Shown here piece after piece: positions 29,014 to 36,607 of a stretch of 64,000 bases of DNA. A program made the position numbers and the translations under genes. The notes beneath the pieces are model-generated. The model ran no database searches, was not told the DNA's origin, and saw only the letters and a list, made by a program, of their open reading frames with translations. Every line of letters begins with the position of its first letter. Within the stretch, counting starts at the first letter, position 1. Source of the DNA: Flavobacterium aeripolare (lineage in GTDB: Bacteria; Bacteroidota; Bacteroidia; Flavobacteriales; Flavobacteriaceae); assembly GCF_013294025.1 (NCBI RefSeq), contig NZ_JABSNL010000011.1, forward strand, positions 109,219 to 173,218, given 5' to 3'.

Positions 29014-30045
29014 ATGAAAGAAAAGGTAAAAGAGAAGATGAGTACAGAGAAAGAAGCCAAATTAAAAGCCTTACAGTTAACACTGGACAAACTAGATAAA
29101 ACGTACGGAAAAGGAACAGTAATGAAAATGGGGGATAAAGCCATTGTTGAAGTTGAAACAATTTCATCAGGGTCTTTAGGAATCGATTTAGCATTAGGTG
29201 TAAACGGGTATCCAAGAGGTAGAATCATCGAAATTTACGGACCAGAATCTTCTGGAAAGACGACTTTAACTTTGCACGCAATTGCTGAGGCTCAAAAAGC
29301 TGGTGGTATTGCTGCATTTATCGATGCTGAACACGCATTTGACAGAAGCTACGCAGAAAAGCTAGGTGTAGATATCGAAAATTTAATTATATCACAACCT
29401 GATAACGGGGAGCAAGCACTTGAAATTGCTGAAAACCTTATTCGTTCAGGAGCTATTGATATTGTTGTAATTGACTCGGTGGCTGCCTTGACTCCAAAAA
29501 GTGAAATTGAAGGAGAAATGGGAGATTCTAAAATGGGACTTCATGCTAGATTAATGTCACAAGCGTTAAGAAAACTAACAGGATCTATTAGTAAAACAAA
29601 TTGTACTGTTTTCTTTATCAACCAGTTGAGAGAGAAAATAGGTGTAATGTTTGGAAATCCAGAGACTACAACTGGAGGTAACGCCTTAAAATTTTACGCA
29701 TCAGTACGTTTAGATATTCGTCGTTCTACTCAAATTAAAGATGGAGACAACGTAATAGGAAATAGAACTAAGGTTAAAGTTGTAAAAAATAAAGTAGCGC
29801 CGCCATTTAAAATCGCTGAATTTGACATCATGTACGGTGAAGGAGTTTCAAAAACTGGAGAGATATTAGATCTAGCTGTAGAGTTTGAAATCGTTAAAAA
29901 AGCAGGATCATGGTTTAGCTACGGTGAAACAAAATTAGGTCAAGGGCGTGATGCTGTAAAATCTTTAATCAAAGACAATCCAGAACTAGCTGATGAACTA
30001 GAAGTAAAAATTAAAGAAAAAATCAAAGAGTTAGCTGATGCTTAA
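29014..30045 (+). CDS. recA: Recombinase RecA
   Basis: ATP-dependent strand-exchange protein for homologous recombination and SOS induction. Walker A is G-P-E-S-S-G-K-T-T near residue 74 and Walker B is I-D-I-V-V-I-D-S-V near 150; the DNA-binding loop region includes G-G-N-A-L-K-F-Y-A. Length 343 is typical. A second in-frame ATG at 29038 (M-S-T-E-K-E-A-K) could be the true start; no strong ribosome site decides. Relevant here because repeats in this window offer homologous recombination targets. Confidence 0.97.
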   Translation: MKEKVKEKMSTEKEAKLKALQLTLDKLDKTYGKGTVMKMGDKAIVEVETISSGSLGIDLALGVNGYPRGRIIEIYGPESSGKTTLTLHAIAEAQKAGGIAAFIDAEHAFDRSYAEKLGVDIENLIISQPDNGEQALEIAENLIRSGAIDIVVIDSVAALTPKSEIEGEMGDSKMGLHARLMSQALRKLTGSISKTNCTVFFINQLREKIGVMFGNPETTTGGNALKFYASVRLDIRRSTQIKDGDNVIGNRTKVKVVKNKVAPPFKIAEFDIMYGEGVSKTGEILDLAVEFEIVKKAGSWFSYGETKLGQGRDAVKSLIKDNPELADELEVKIKEKIKELADA

Positions 30046-30364
30046 CATTTTGTAATCATACATTTTTAAAATTCCCGGATGAAAATTCGGGAATTTTTTT
30101 TTACTAGTATGTAGTCTTTCTTTTTTTTATTCGAAAATTAAACTGCTTATAAGTCATAGCAAAGCTTTCACCTTAAATTACAAGCAATAGCTTTCTCTTT
30201 TTATCGAATGATTAGTCTGTTTACAATTCCATTGCAAGCTAACGCGTTATTTTAAACCGAAATAATACATCTATAAATAACTTAAGCTATTTAGGTTTAA
30301 AGGAACAGTTAAGCGTTTAAATAGGCTCTTTTTTTAGCTTAAAATAGGTTAGCTGGATTGGGAA
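30046..30364. other. AT-rich interval between recA and a convergent acyltransferase gene
   Basis: Contains the recA terminator. Beyond it I see no gene, repeat or regulatory site. Confidence 0.6.
30068..30102 (+). terminator. recA terminator
   Basis: Stem AAATTCCCG / CGGGAATTT followed by a run of Ts, 20 bp after the recA stop. Confidence 0.85.
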
Positions 30365-31111
30365 CTAATTTCCAATTTTAAAATCGGTTAATTTTTGTAA
30401 AATAACCGCCCTAACTTCCTCTCTAATCGTTTTTCTATCTAAACTCGTTTTACCCTGAGTAGCTATAATTTTGCCTACATGAACACGCATTAATCCGGGG
30501 CTTCCGCTGTAGAAAGTAAATGAGAAACGTTTTTTATTATCTGGAAAAGTGATGGGAACAATAGGAATTTGATGATCTAGAGCCAGTCTAAAAGCGCCAT
30601 CTTTAAAAGTATCTAGCACAATTGATTCATCATTAGGAACGCCGCCTTCGGGAAAAATACATACACTCAAGCCATTATTGATGCGTTTTTGTGCTTGGTT
30701 AAAAACTTCTAAACGACTCTTTGAGGAATTTCGATCTACCAGAATGCATGTTCGTTTATAGAAAAAACCAAATAGTGGAATCTTTGAAAGCTCTTTTTTA
30801 CCTACAAAAACAAATGGATTTTTTATTACCACAAGCATCAACATAATATCGGTCATTGAGGTATGGTTTGCCACAATCATGTAACTCTTGTTAGGATCTA
30901 AAGCTTGTTCTCGTTCTATTTTATAGTGAAATCCCATTCCGAAAAGAATGAATTTAGACCAAATCCTCGCCATTTTAAAAAAATAGGGATAGCCTTTCTC
31001 TGAAAGAATCGATAAAACTAAAAATGGGAACATAATCAAAATTGGAATTGCCATCACAACATAAAACCAAACGCGCCACAGGGTCCAAAAAATAATCTTA
31101 ATTCCTTTCAT
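30365..31111 (-). CDS. Lysophospholipid acyltransferase, PlsC family (second copy)
   Basis: Membrane acyltransferase of 248 residues. Signature blocks are N-H-T-S-M-T-D near residue 83 and F-P-E-G-G-V-P-N near 155, where G-G-V replaces the usual G-T-R. An N-terminal hydrophobic region covers about residues 8-35. It probably acylates lysophosphatidic acid or another lyso-lipid. It differs clearly from the 17677-18411 copy, so the two are not recent duplicates. Confidence 0.87.
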   Translation of the reverse strand: MKGIKIIFWTLWRVWFYVVMAIPILIMFPFLVLSILSEKGYPYFFKMARIWSKFILFGMGFHYKIEREQALDPNKSYMIVANHTSMTDIMLMLVVIKNPFVFVGKKELSKIPLFGFFYKRTCILVDRNSSKSRLEVFNQAQKRINNGLSVCIFPEGGVPNDESIVLDTFKDGAFRLALDHQIPIVPITFPDNKKRFSFTFYSGSPGLMRVHVGKIIATQGKTSLDRKTIREEVRAVILQKLTDFKIGN

Positions 31112-31208
31112 GTGCCCAAAAATAAGGAAACAAAAGTTATTATAATTACAAAAGTTGGATTGACAAGCATTTTTTAGGTTTCGCTAAAACAACTTGCTTC
31201 ATTTTTAT

Positions 31209-31307
31209 ATGTCGAATTGCATTACAGTGGTATCGTGTAAAAAATTAAATTTGGAGAAATGTGGAAGTGGCTCTAGGAAAACTTATAAAAGAAAACTAAG
31301 TTTTTAA
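31209..31307 (+). pseudogene. Short frame with SEC-C-like zinc motif remnant
   Basis: A 32-codon frame starting M-S-N-C-I-T-V-V-S-C-K-K ends with K-C-G-S-G-S-R-K-T-Y-K-R. The tail resembles the C-x-C-G-S-G-x-x-Y-K-x-C motif of SEC-C zinc-binding domains but lacks the final cysteine pair. It lies between the acyltransferase and trpS. It may be chance or the end of a lost gene. Confidence 0.25.
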
Positions 31308-31364
31308 AATTTAGAACTAAAAAAGAAAAAACTTTGCGAACTTTGCCTTCAAGAAAAAAATACA

Positions 31365-32342
31365 ATGGCAAAAATACTTACTGGTGTTCAAAGTACAGGA
31401 ACACCTCATCTAGGAAACTTATTGGGAGCAATTATTCCAGCGATTAAATTATCAAATGATCCTAAAAATGAATCATTTCTATTTATAGCTGATTTACATT
31501 CGATTACTCAAATAAAAAACGGAGAAACTTTAAGAACCAACACCTACAGTACTGCTGCAGCTTGGCTGGCTTGTGGATTAGATGTTAACAAAGTAGTTTT
31601 TTACAGACAATCAGATGTGCCTCAAACTGCAGAATTATCTTGGTATTTGAGTTGCTTTTTTCCATTTCAACGTTTGACATTGGCGCATTCTTTTAAGGAT
31701 AAGTCAGATCGTTTAGACGATGTCAACGCAGGATTGTTTTCTTACCCTATGTTAATGGCAGCAGACATATTATTGTATGATGCGGAGGTAGTTCCCGTGG
31801 GAAAAGACCAATTGCAGCATTTAGAAATTACCCGCGATGTTGCTTCCCGTTTCAATCACCAAATGGGTGAAACATTTGTTATTCCCGAAGCTAAGATTCA
31901 AGAAGACGGTATGTTGATTCCGGGAACAAATGGTGGAAAAATGAGTAAGTCAGCAAATAATTTGATTAATATATTTCTTGATGATAAAGCATTGCGTAAG
32001 CAAGTAATGTCTATAGAAACAGATAGTACGCCACTAGAAGACCCAAAAAATCCAGATACTTGCAATGCTTTTGCTATTTATTCGTTGATGGCAAGTGAAG
32101 AGCAATTAGCAGCGATGCGTGCAAATTATGAAGGTGGGAACTATGGTTACGGTCACGCTAAACAAGCTTTGTTTGAACTGATTTGCGAAACCTTTAAAAC
32201 CGAAAGAGAAAAATACAATTACTATATCAACAACCTTCCTGAAGTAGACGCTTTATTAAAAGTAGGTGCTAAAAAAGCAGCTGTGGTTGCTGATGGCGTT
32301 CTTGCAAAAGTGAGAGTAAAATTAGGTTTTGAGGCGCTATAA
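31365..32342 (+). CDS. trpS: Tryptophan-tRNA ligase
   Basis: Charges tRNA-Trp. The HIGH-like motif is T-G-T-P-H-L-G-N near residue 11 and the KMSKS motif G-G-K-M-S-K-S near residue 193. Length 325 is normal for bacterial TrpRS. The 3' end matters for the neighbourhood: a decayed copy of its last codons is found at 36472-36527 on the far side of the following accessory island. Confidence 0.97.
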   Translation: MAKILTGVQSTGTPHLGNLLGAIIPAIKLSNDPKNESFLFIADLHSITQIKNGETLRTNTYSTAAAWLACGLDVNKVVFYRQSDVPQTAELSWYLSCFFPFQRLTLAHSFKDKSDRLDDVNAGLFSYPMLMAADILLYDAEVVPVGKDQLQHLEITRDVASRFNHQMGETFVIPEAKIQEDGMLIPGTNGGKMSKSANNLINIFLDDKALRKQVMSIETDSTPLEDPKNPDTCNAFAIYSLMASEEQLAAMRANYEGGNYGYGHAKQALFELICETFKTEREKYNYYINNLPEVDALLKVGAKKAAVVADGVLAKVRVKLGFEAL

Positions 32343-32359
32343 ATAGTATTTAAAATTAT

Positions 32360-32399
32360 AATAATCCCCTTTCTGTTTTCTAATAGAAAGGGGATTATT
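32360..32399 (+). terminator. trpS terminator
   Basis: A perfect 15-bp stem AATAATCCCCTTTCT / AGAAAGGGGATTATT with a 10-base loop. Its CCCCTTTCT/AGAAAGGGG core recurs in the hairpin at 34328-34366. Confidence 0.85.
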
Positions 32400-32430
32400 G
32401 TTTAAATAAAAAAATCACTAAAAGTGGGTA

Positions 32431-32461
32431 TTGTGATTCCGTACTAGAAACCGTTACTTTG
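32431..32461 (+). promoter_or_regulatory. Candidate promoter of the effector lipoprotein gene
   Basis: TTG at 32431-32433 and TTACTTTG at 32454-32461 are spaced 20 bp, close to the Bacteroidota -33/-7 arrangement. The box ends 44 bp before the ATG at 32506. Confidence 0.35.
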
Positions 32462-32510
32462 TTAGCAACAGTATTAAAAAATTACTTTAACTTTAAAAAC
32501 TGATCATGAA

Positions 32511-32530
32511 CCAAACCAAACCAAACCAAA
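32511..32530 (+). repeat. CCAAA pentanucleotide repeat, four copies, in the leader of the effector gene
   Basis: Four perfect CCAAA units start two bases after the ATG at 32506-32508. The next codons (CGC AAG CTA) belong to the long frame. Adding or losing a unit shifts the reading frame, as in known pentamer-switched surface genes such as Neisseria opa. At four copies ATG and gene are out of frame. Confidence 0.85.
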
Positions 32531-32807
32531 CGCAAGCTAGTCAAGGCTAAGCCATTTGGCTCCTTCTTGTTCGCATTTATCATGTCACTCACATTCACTA
32601 ACTGCCAAGTAGAGGAAGAATCTCTTAAAAAAGAAAGTAATATTGAAACCGTAAGCGTGTCAGCAGCGATTTCATTTCTACGAGAAGACAATGCAACTAC
32701 TTCTTCGCAAACAGGAAAAAAAATAACACTACAACCTAATTTCGATCAGATTTCGCAAGAAAAAATTACCTATACTAATCAGTTGTTAACGGTAATTCCA
32801 ATTATAA

Positions 32808-33217
32808 ATAAACAGGAAAAAGCAAGCAGTAGAATTCTATTATTAAAGATAAATAAAGAACTAAAATCAGTAGTTTTTACGATGTACCCAGATGACAATA
32901 CTACTATTGCATCATTTACTGGAAAAATACTAATGCAAAACTTAAATGGTTCATTCATCAATGGATATAAAGTAAAAGAGGGCATTATTACTGCCCAATA
33001 TGTCAAGAAAAATCAAAACAATGCCATCACAAGTAAAGATATAATTATTGATAAGGTTACTTTTACTGATTATGACGTTGTGATTGTCAAAAACTATTAC
33101 CACAATCCTCGAAATTCCGTAAACTTTATGTCACTATATACTGGTTTTGCTGACACCGGATCTGAAGGGAATAGCTACGGTATGAATTGGGACTATGGAA
33201 ATGGCGGCGGTGGTGGT
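32808..33217 (+). repeat. 410-bp direct repeat, copy 1 (stem and linker of effector gene 1)
   Basis: Matches 34368-34777 with only two differences seen (32852 A versus 34412 G; 33111 G versus 34671 T), both changing the amino acid (N to D, R to L). The offset is exactly 1560 bp, a multiple of three. Confidence 0.95.
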
Positions 33218-33894
33218 GGAAGTCCTGCAACACCAACAAAAGATCCTTGCATCGCAGCCCAAGAATCGACCATTGTATCAAAAAATAAAGAATATCTTAC
33301 CGCACTTAAGGCAATTAATGAAGCCAATGCAACCGAAGAGCACAGTATAACATTAGGTAAAGCTTCTGACGGTACTATGACACAAGCACCTATGAATAAT
33401 GGTAGCCAATACATTGTTCAAACCAATACAGACTGGGCAGGAGCATTTGCGGCATTACACAACCACCCTAACAACACACCGCTTTCTGCGGGAGATATCT
33501 ATGCAAGTGTGCAGCTCAATGTAAAAAATAGTAGTTTTACAACTAGTTATATTTTAACGAATGGAGAAGTATATGCAATAGTCGTCACTAACTTGTCTCT
33601 GGCACAAGACTTTGTAAAAACATATCCTGCTGACCAGTTACCTAATCAGAGCCCTGAATTTCCTAATGATATATTTTACGAAATAGATGGTCTAAAAAGT
33701 ATAATGGATTATGGTAATGAAGGACGTACAACTGCAATAGCCTTTATCTTAGATAAATATTCGGCTGGAATCACATTGCTAAAACAAGACAGTTCTGGGA
33801 AATTTAACCCTATTAAAACCCAAGAAACCACACAAAGCAACGGCATTAAAACTTATAATACAATACCTTGTTATTAATACTAAACAAAAAAATC

Positions 33895-34320
33895 ATGAAA
33901 AACACACTAAAATTTTACGCAATACTGTTTGTACTTATAAACACTGGTTGCAAAGCACAACAAGTGATTCAAACAGTCAAAGATGTACCACTATTAAAAA
34001 CAAATGAACAGCAATTTATAAACAAACCATTAAAAAATTTACTAAAAGAAATCAAACCCGCAATAAAAAATGCCGGAGCGAGTAATGAAGTGGGGCATCA
34101 GTATTTCTCGTTTAAGTTCAGAACATTAGAACAAATTAATAAAAATGAAGGTAGTCACGAAGACAAAGTCTCCTTATATGTTTATGTGAAAGAAATTATT
34201 GACTGGAAATGGGAGGAAAGAAAAAAAGGAAAAGAATTGGAATGGAGTAAAGAAGATGCCGAAAAATATGGTAATTTAACTGTAGTAAGGATTAAAGTGA
34301 TTAACCAACCACAAAAATAA
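33895..34320 (+). CDS. Putative immunity lipoprotein for effector 1
   Basis: Small exported protein of 141 residues starting 17 bp after the effector stop. The signal peptide ends in the lipobox I-N-T-G-C near residue 19; the residues after the cysteine (K-A-Q-Q-V) are not acidic, so it should stay on the periplasmic side of the outer membrane. The mature part is charged and contains W-K-W-E-E-R-K-K-G-K-E-L-E-W. No catalytic motif or known family is recognised. Its position directly after a toxin-like domain and its export are the only reasons for the immunity label. The ATG at 33895 is chosen because an upstream frame extension would disrupt the signal peptide. Confidence 0.55.
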   Translation: MKNTLKFYAILFVLINTGCKAQQVIQTVKDVPLLKTNEQQFINKPLKNLLKEIKPAIKNAGASNEVGHQYFSFKFRTLEQINKNEGSHEDKVSLYVYVKEIIDWKWEERKKGKELEWSKEDAEKYGNLTVVRIKVINQPQK

Positions 34321-34327
34321 AAAGAAC

Positions 34328-34366
34328 AGAACCCCCTTTCTAACCAAAGGTTAGAAAGGGGGTTCT
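34328..34366 (+). terminator. Strong hairpin between the expressed gene pair and the silent cassette
   Basis: An 18-bp perfect stem (AGAACCCCCTTTCTAACC with its complement) and a 3-base AAA loop begin 8 bp after the immunity stop. The tail TTATAAA is short in Ts. It ends 2 bp before the second repeat copy starts and shares its core with the trpS terminator. Confidence 0.75.
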
Positions 34367-35488
34367 TATAAACAGGAAAAAGCAAGCAGTAGAATTCTAT
34401 TATTAAAGATAGATAAAGAACTAAAATCAGTAGTTTTTACGATGTACCCAGATGACAATACTACTATTGCATCATTTACTGGAAAAATACTAATGCAAAA
34501 CTTAAATGGTTCATTCATCAATGGATATAAAGTAAAAGAGGGCATTATTACTGCCCAATATGTCAAGAAAAATCAAAACAATGCCATCACAAGTAAAGAT
34601 ATAATTATTGATAAGGTTACTTTTACTGATTATGACGTTGTGATTGTCAAAAACTATTACCACAATCCTCTAAATTCCGTAAACTTTATGTCACTATATA
34701 CTGGTTTTGCTGACACCGGATCTGAAGGGAATAGCTACGGTATGAATTGGGACTATGGAAATGGCGGCGGTGGTGGTTCTGTAATACACTTAGACGAGGT
34801 AATTATAGATAATTCATTTAAAAACAACCCTTGCTTAAAAGGTATCTACGATAAATTAGGAGGTTCATCTACTTTTCAAAATCATTTGAAAGAATTTGAT
34901 GGTGATTTTTCTTTAGTAAACCTAAAACTTAGCTTAGGATTAGATCCTAAATATCCAAATGCAACTGCGATAACTTATGAACCCATAAATTCATTGATTG
35001 AAATTAAATTCAACCCAAATAAGTTAAATACACCCCCATTAGATATTGCAAGAACTTTTATGCACGAAATGATTCATGCAGAAATGTATAGAAAATTATT
35101 AACTCTCTCAAATAAAAAAGAAATCCCATGGTCCCCAGAGTTTATTGAAGGCATTAGGAATGATGAGAAAGAAATAGCATATTATTACACTATGTATAGA
35201 TATGAAATTCCACTTGGTGGTTCACCATCAGAGCCTCAACATGAATATATGGCACAACTTTCGCGTGATTTAATAATACAAACTATGAAACAATTCGATA
35301 ATACGCAAAGCAATGACGTTTATAATGCTTTAGCCTGGATTGGACTTATGGGTGGAGGAGAACCAAATGAACTAATAGGATTACCTCCGCAACCCACCGC
35401 AGCATGGTCAGCTACTCCGCAAGCAGAAAGAATCAGAAAATTAGATATTTATAGAAACTTTATAAAAAACAATCCGAAATGTCAATAG
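34355..35488 (+). pseudogene. Silent effector cassette: stem-linker copy fused to HExxH metallopeptidase domain
   Basis: The frame is open from 34355 to the stop at 35488 but the first ATG (34442) is an internal methionine of the stem, so the unit lacks leader and signal peptide. After the linker G-G-G-G-S-V-I-H-L-D-E-V comes a ~235-residue domain with F-M-H-E-M-I-H-A-E-M-Y near residue 205 of the 34442 frame. A later H in S-E-P-Q-H-E-Y-M-A-Q could be the third zinc ligand, as in SprT-like peptidases. Similar domains occur as C-terminal toxins in Bacteroidota. The stop overlaps the next gene start by 10 bp. Recombination with copy 1 would give a full lipoprotein. It could instead be a plain truncated duplicate. 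Confidence 0.72.
34368..34777 (+). repeat. 410-bp direct repeat, copy 2 (start of silent cassette)
   Basis: Second copy of the stem and linker segment. It starts mid-gene, without promoter, start codon or signal peptide, and keeps the same reading frame up to the glycine linker, after which the sequences diverge completely. Confidence 0.95.
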
Positions 35489-35931
35489 CCTTTAAAAAAA
35501 TTAAAAGTATAATACTATTATTAATTACTCTTTCATGCTTTTCACAAAACGGGATAGAAAAAAAGAAAATTAATGTGTTTTTTCACCTAAAAAATAAAGC
35601 TATAAACAAAATATGCATTAATAAAGATTCGACGGAGGCCCGCTTCAGTATTTTTGTCGATAAATACCAAACAAAAGTTGCAAGAGACAAAGCAATGCAA
35701 GACTATTATAATGACCCACGAGACCGAAATAGTGCTGGACTACCTAGTTTTACTGTAAGTTTTATTAGTTTCACCAAACCAGTGAAAATAAAATCATTAA
35801 CCGGTATCAATGTTCTTACTATGAAACAATTTCGAGATAAATTATTTCCTCAAGGTTATCCTATGTATTTTATATATAAGTCAGATGAAGGATATTATTT
35901 AAAATGGGACGTAATTGGCATAAGCTATTAA
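35479..35931 (+). CDS. Putative immunity protein 2a, exported
   Basis: A 150-residue protein whose ATG lies inside the last codons of the metallopeptidase cassette (10-bp overlap), implying coupled translation. The signal peptide I-I-L-L-L-I-T-L-S-C-F-S-Q gives a possible lipobox T-L-S-C. The mature part contains K-Y-Q-T-K-V-A-R-D-K-A and D-P-R-D-R-N-S-A-G-L-P, shared with the next gene. No enzyme motif is seen. Position and export suggest protection against the HExxH domain; the family itself is not one I can name. Confidence 0.6.
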   Translation: MSIAFKKIKSIILLLITLSCFSQNGIEKKKINVFFHLKNKAINKICINKDSTEARFSIFVDKYQTKVARDKAMQDYYNDPRDRNSAGLPSFTVSFISFTKPVKIKSLTGINVLTMKQFRDKLFPQGYPMYFIYKSDEGYYLKWDVIGISY

Positions 35932-35954
35932 TTTGACTTAATAAAAAATACACC

Positions 35955-36401
35955 ATGTCAATAAGAAAAAAAACTACAATTTTGTTCCTTTTAAGCATAT
36001 GTTACATTTCTTGTGCACAAGAATTAAAACATGAGAAAACAACCATATTGCTAGATTTAAATGATAAAATCACTGGAAAATATGGTTTTAATAATGATAC
36101 AACAGCTGCAACTTTTGCAATATATTTTGAAAAATATCAAACCAAAAAAGTAAGAGATAAAGCAACGAAAGATTATTATGATGATCCAAGGGACAGAAAC
36201 AGTGCTGGATTACCTAATTTTTCGGTAAATCTTTCTGTTTTTGGTTTAAAACCAGAGAAATTAAAATCTTTAGATTGTATTAAGTACATTACAGTCAAGC
36301 AGTTTAGAGAAAATGGCTATAAAACAACTGCTCCTACTTATATTATACATAAATTGAAGGACGGCAAGTACTTAAGATGGAAAACCTATACGCTGAATTA
36401 A
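35955..36401 (+). CDS. Putative immunity protein 2b, paralogue of preceding gene
   Basis: A 148-residue exported protein with lipobox-like Y-I-S-C-A-Q near residue 21. It aligns along its length with the preceding protein: K-Y-Q-T-K-x-x-R-D-K-A, D-Y-Y-x-D-P-R-D-R-N-S-A-G-L-P and K-Q-F-R are shared, with many other substitutions. Tandem, diverged immunity copies are common in polymorphic-toxin loci and can give protection against variant toxins. It starts 23 bp after its neighbour. Function otherwise unknown. Confidence 0.6.
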   Translation: MSIRKKTTILFLLSICYISCAQELKHEKTTILLDLNDKITGKYGFNNDTTAATFAIYFEKYQTKKVRDKATKDYYDDPRDRNSAGLPNFSVNLSVFGLKPEKLKSLDCIKYITVKQFRENGYKTTAPTYIIHKLKDGKYLRWKTYTLN

Positions 36402-36471
36402 AAACCCAGCACTACAAAGTATTCTTAAATATCTAAGAACTGCTGTGCGAATGTCTCTAACTTTATCTGAA

Positions 36472-36527
36472 AACTTCCTGAAATAGATGCTTTGTTAAAA
36501 CTAGGTTTTGAGGTGATTGAAAATAGT
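36472..36527 (+). pseudogene. Remnant of trpS 3' end
   Basis: Reads K-L-P-E-I-D-A-L-L-K then L-G-F-E-V-I in one frame. The first part matches trpS codons at 32232-32261 (L-P-E-V-D-A-L-L-K) and the second matches the trpS end at 32322-32334 (L-G-F-E). The ~60 bases between are deleted at a short TTAAAA/GTAAAA repeat. It flanks the island on the side opposite to trpS. Confidence 0.7.
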
Positions 36528-36541
36528 ACAGAAAGAAGTTA

Positions 36542-36598
36542 AACCGCAAATTCGCAAATTGTCTACGTGACAAATGATTTGTGAATCTGCAGTTTATT
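36542..36598. terminator. Imperfect hairpin before dprA 3' end
   Basis: AAACCGCAAATTCGCAAAT and ATTTGTGAATCTGCAGTTT form an imperfect stem around a short loop, between the island and the convergent dprA. It could end transcription from either side. Confidence 0.5.
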
Positions 36599-36607
36599 AA
36601 TGTCCAC

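Larger units (their letters stand above)
32506..33877 (+). pseudogene. Surface lipoprotein with JAMM-like C-terminal effector domain; leader out of frame (probable phase-OFF gene)
   Basis: From the ATG at 32506 the frame stops at a TAA near 32546. The long frame (open to the stop at 33877, about 440 codons) begins only after the CCAAA repeats, reading R-K-L-V-K-A-K-P-F-G-S-F-L-F-A-F, an ideal signal-peptide n- and h-region, then F-T-N-C-Q-V-E-E-E, a lipobox with acidic residues behind the cysteine. Four pentamers separate ATG and leader by 25 bases; five (or two) copies restore the frame. The mature part has a ~190-residue stem, a G-rich linker (N-G-G-G-G-G-G), then a ~215-residue C-terminal domain with L-H-N-H-P-N-N-T-P-L-S-A-G-D-I, a JAMM/MPN-like metal motif. 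Starts at TTG 32567 or ATG 32582 would lack a usable signal peptide. Inference: contact toxin with exchangeable tip. Alternatives: decayed gene or a repeat miscount. Confidence 0.7.

Noticed and set aside
32567..33877. Effector 1 as an intact gene starting from TTG at 32567
   Set aside because: This start would remove the positively charged n-region of the signal peptide and leave about 13 residues before the lipobox cysteine; the repeat-disrupted ATG at 32506 explains the leader better.
34442..35488. Cassette 2 as an independently expressed protein starting at ATG 34442
   Set aside because: That methionine is internal to the stem, as shown by the first copy; there is no promoter, signal peptide or lipobox, and a strong hairpin stands just upstream.
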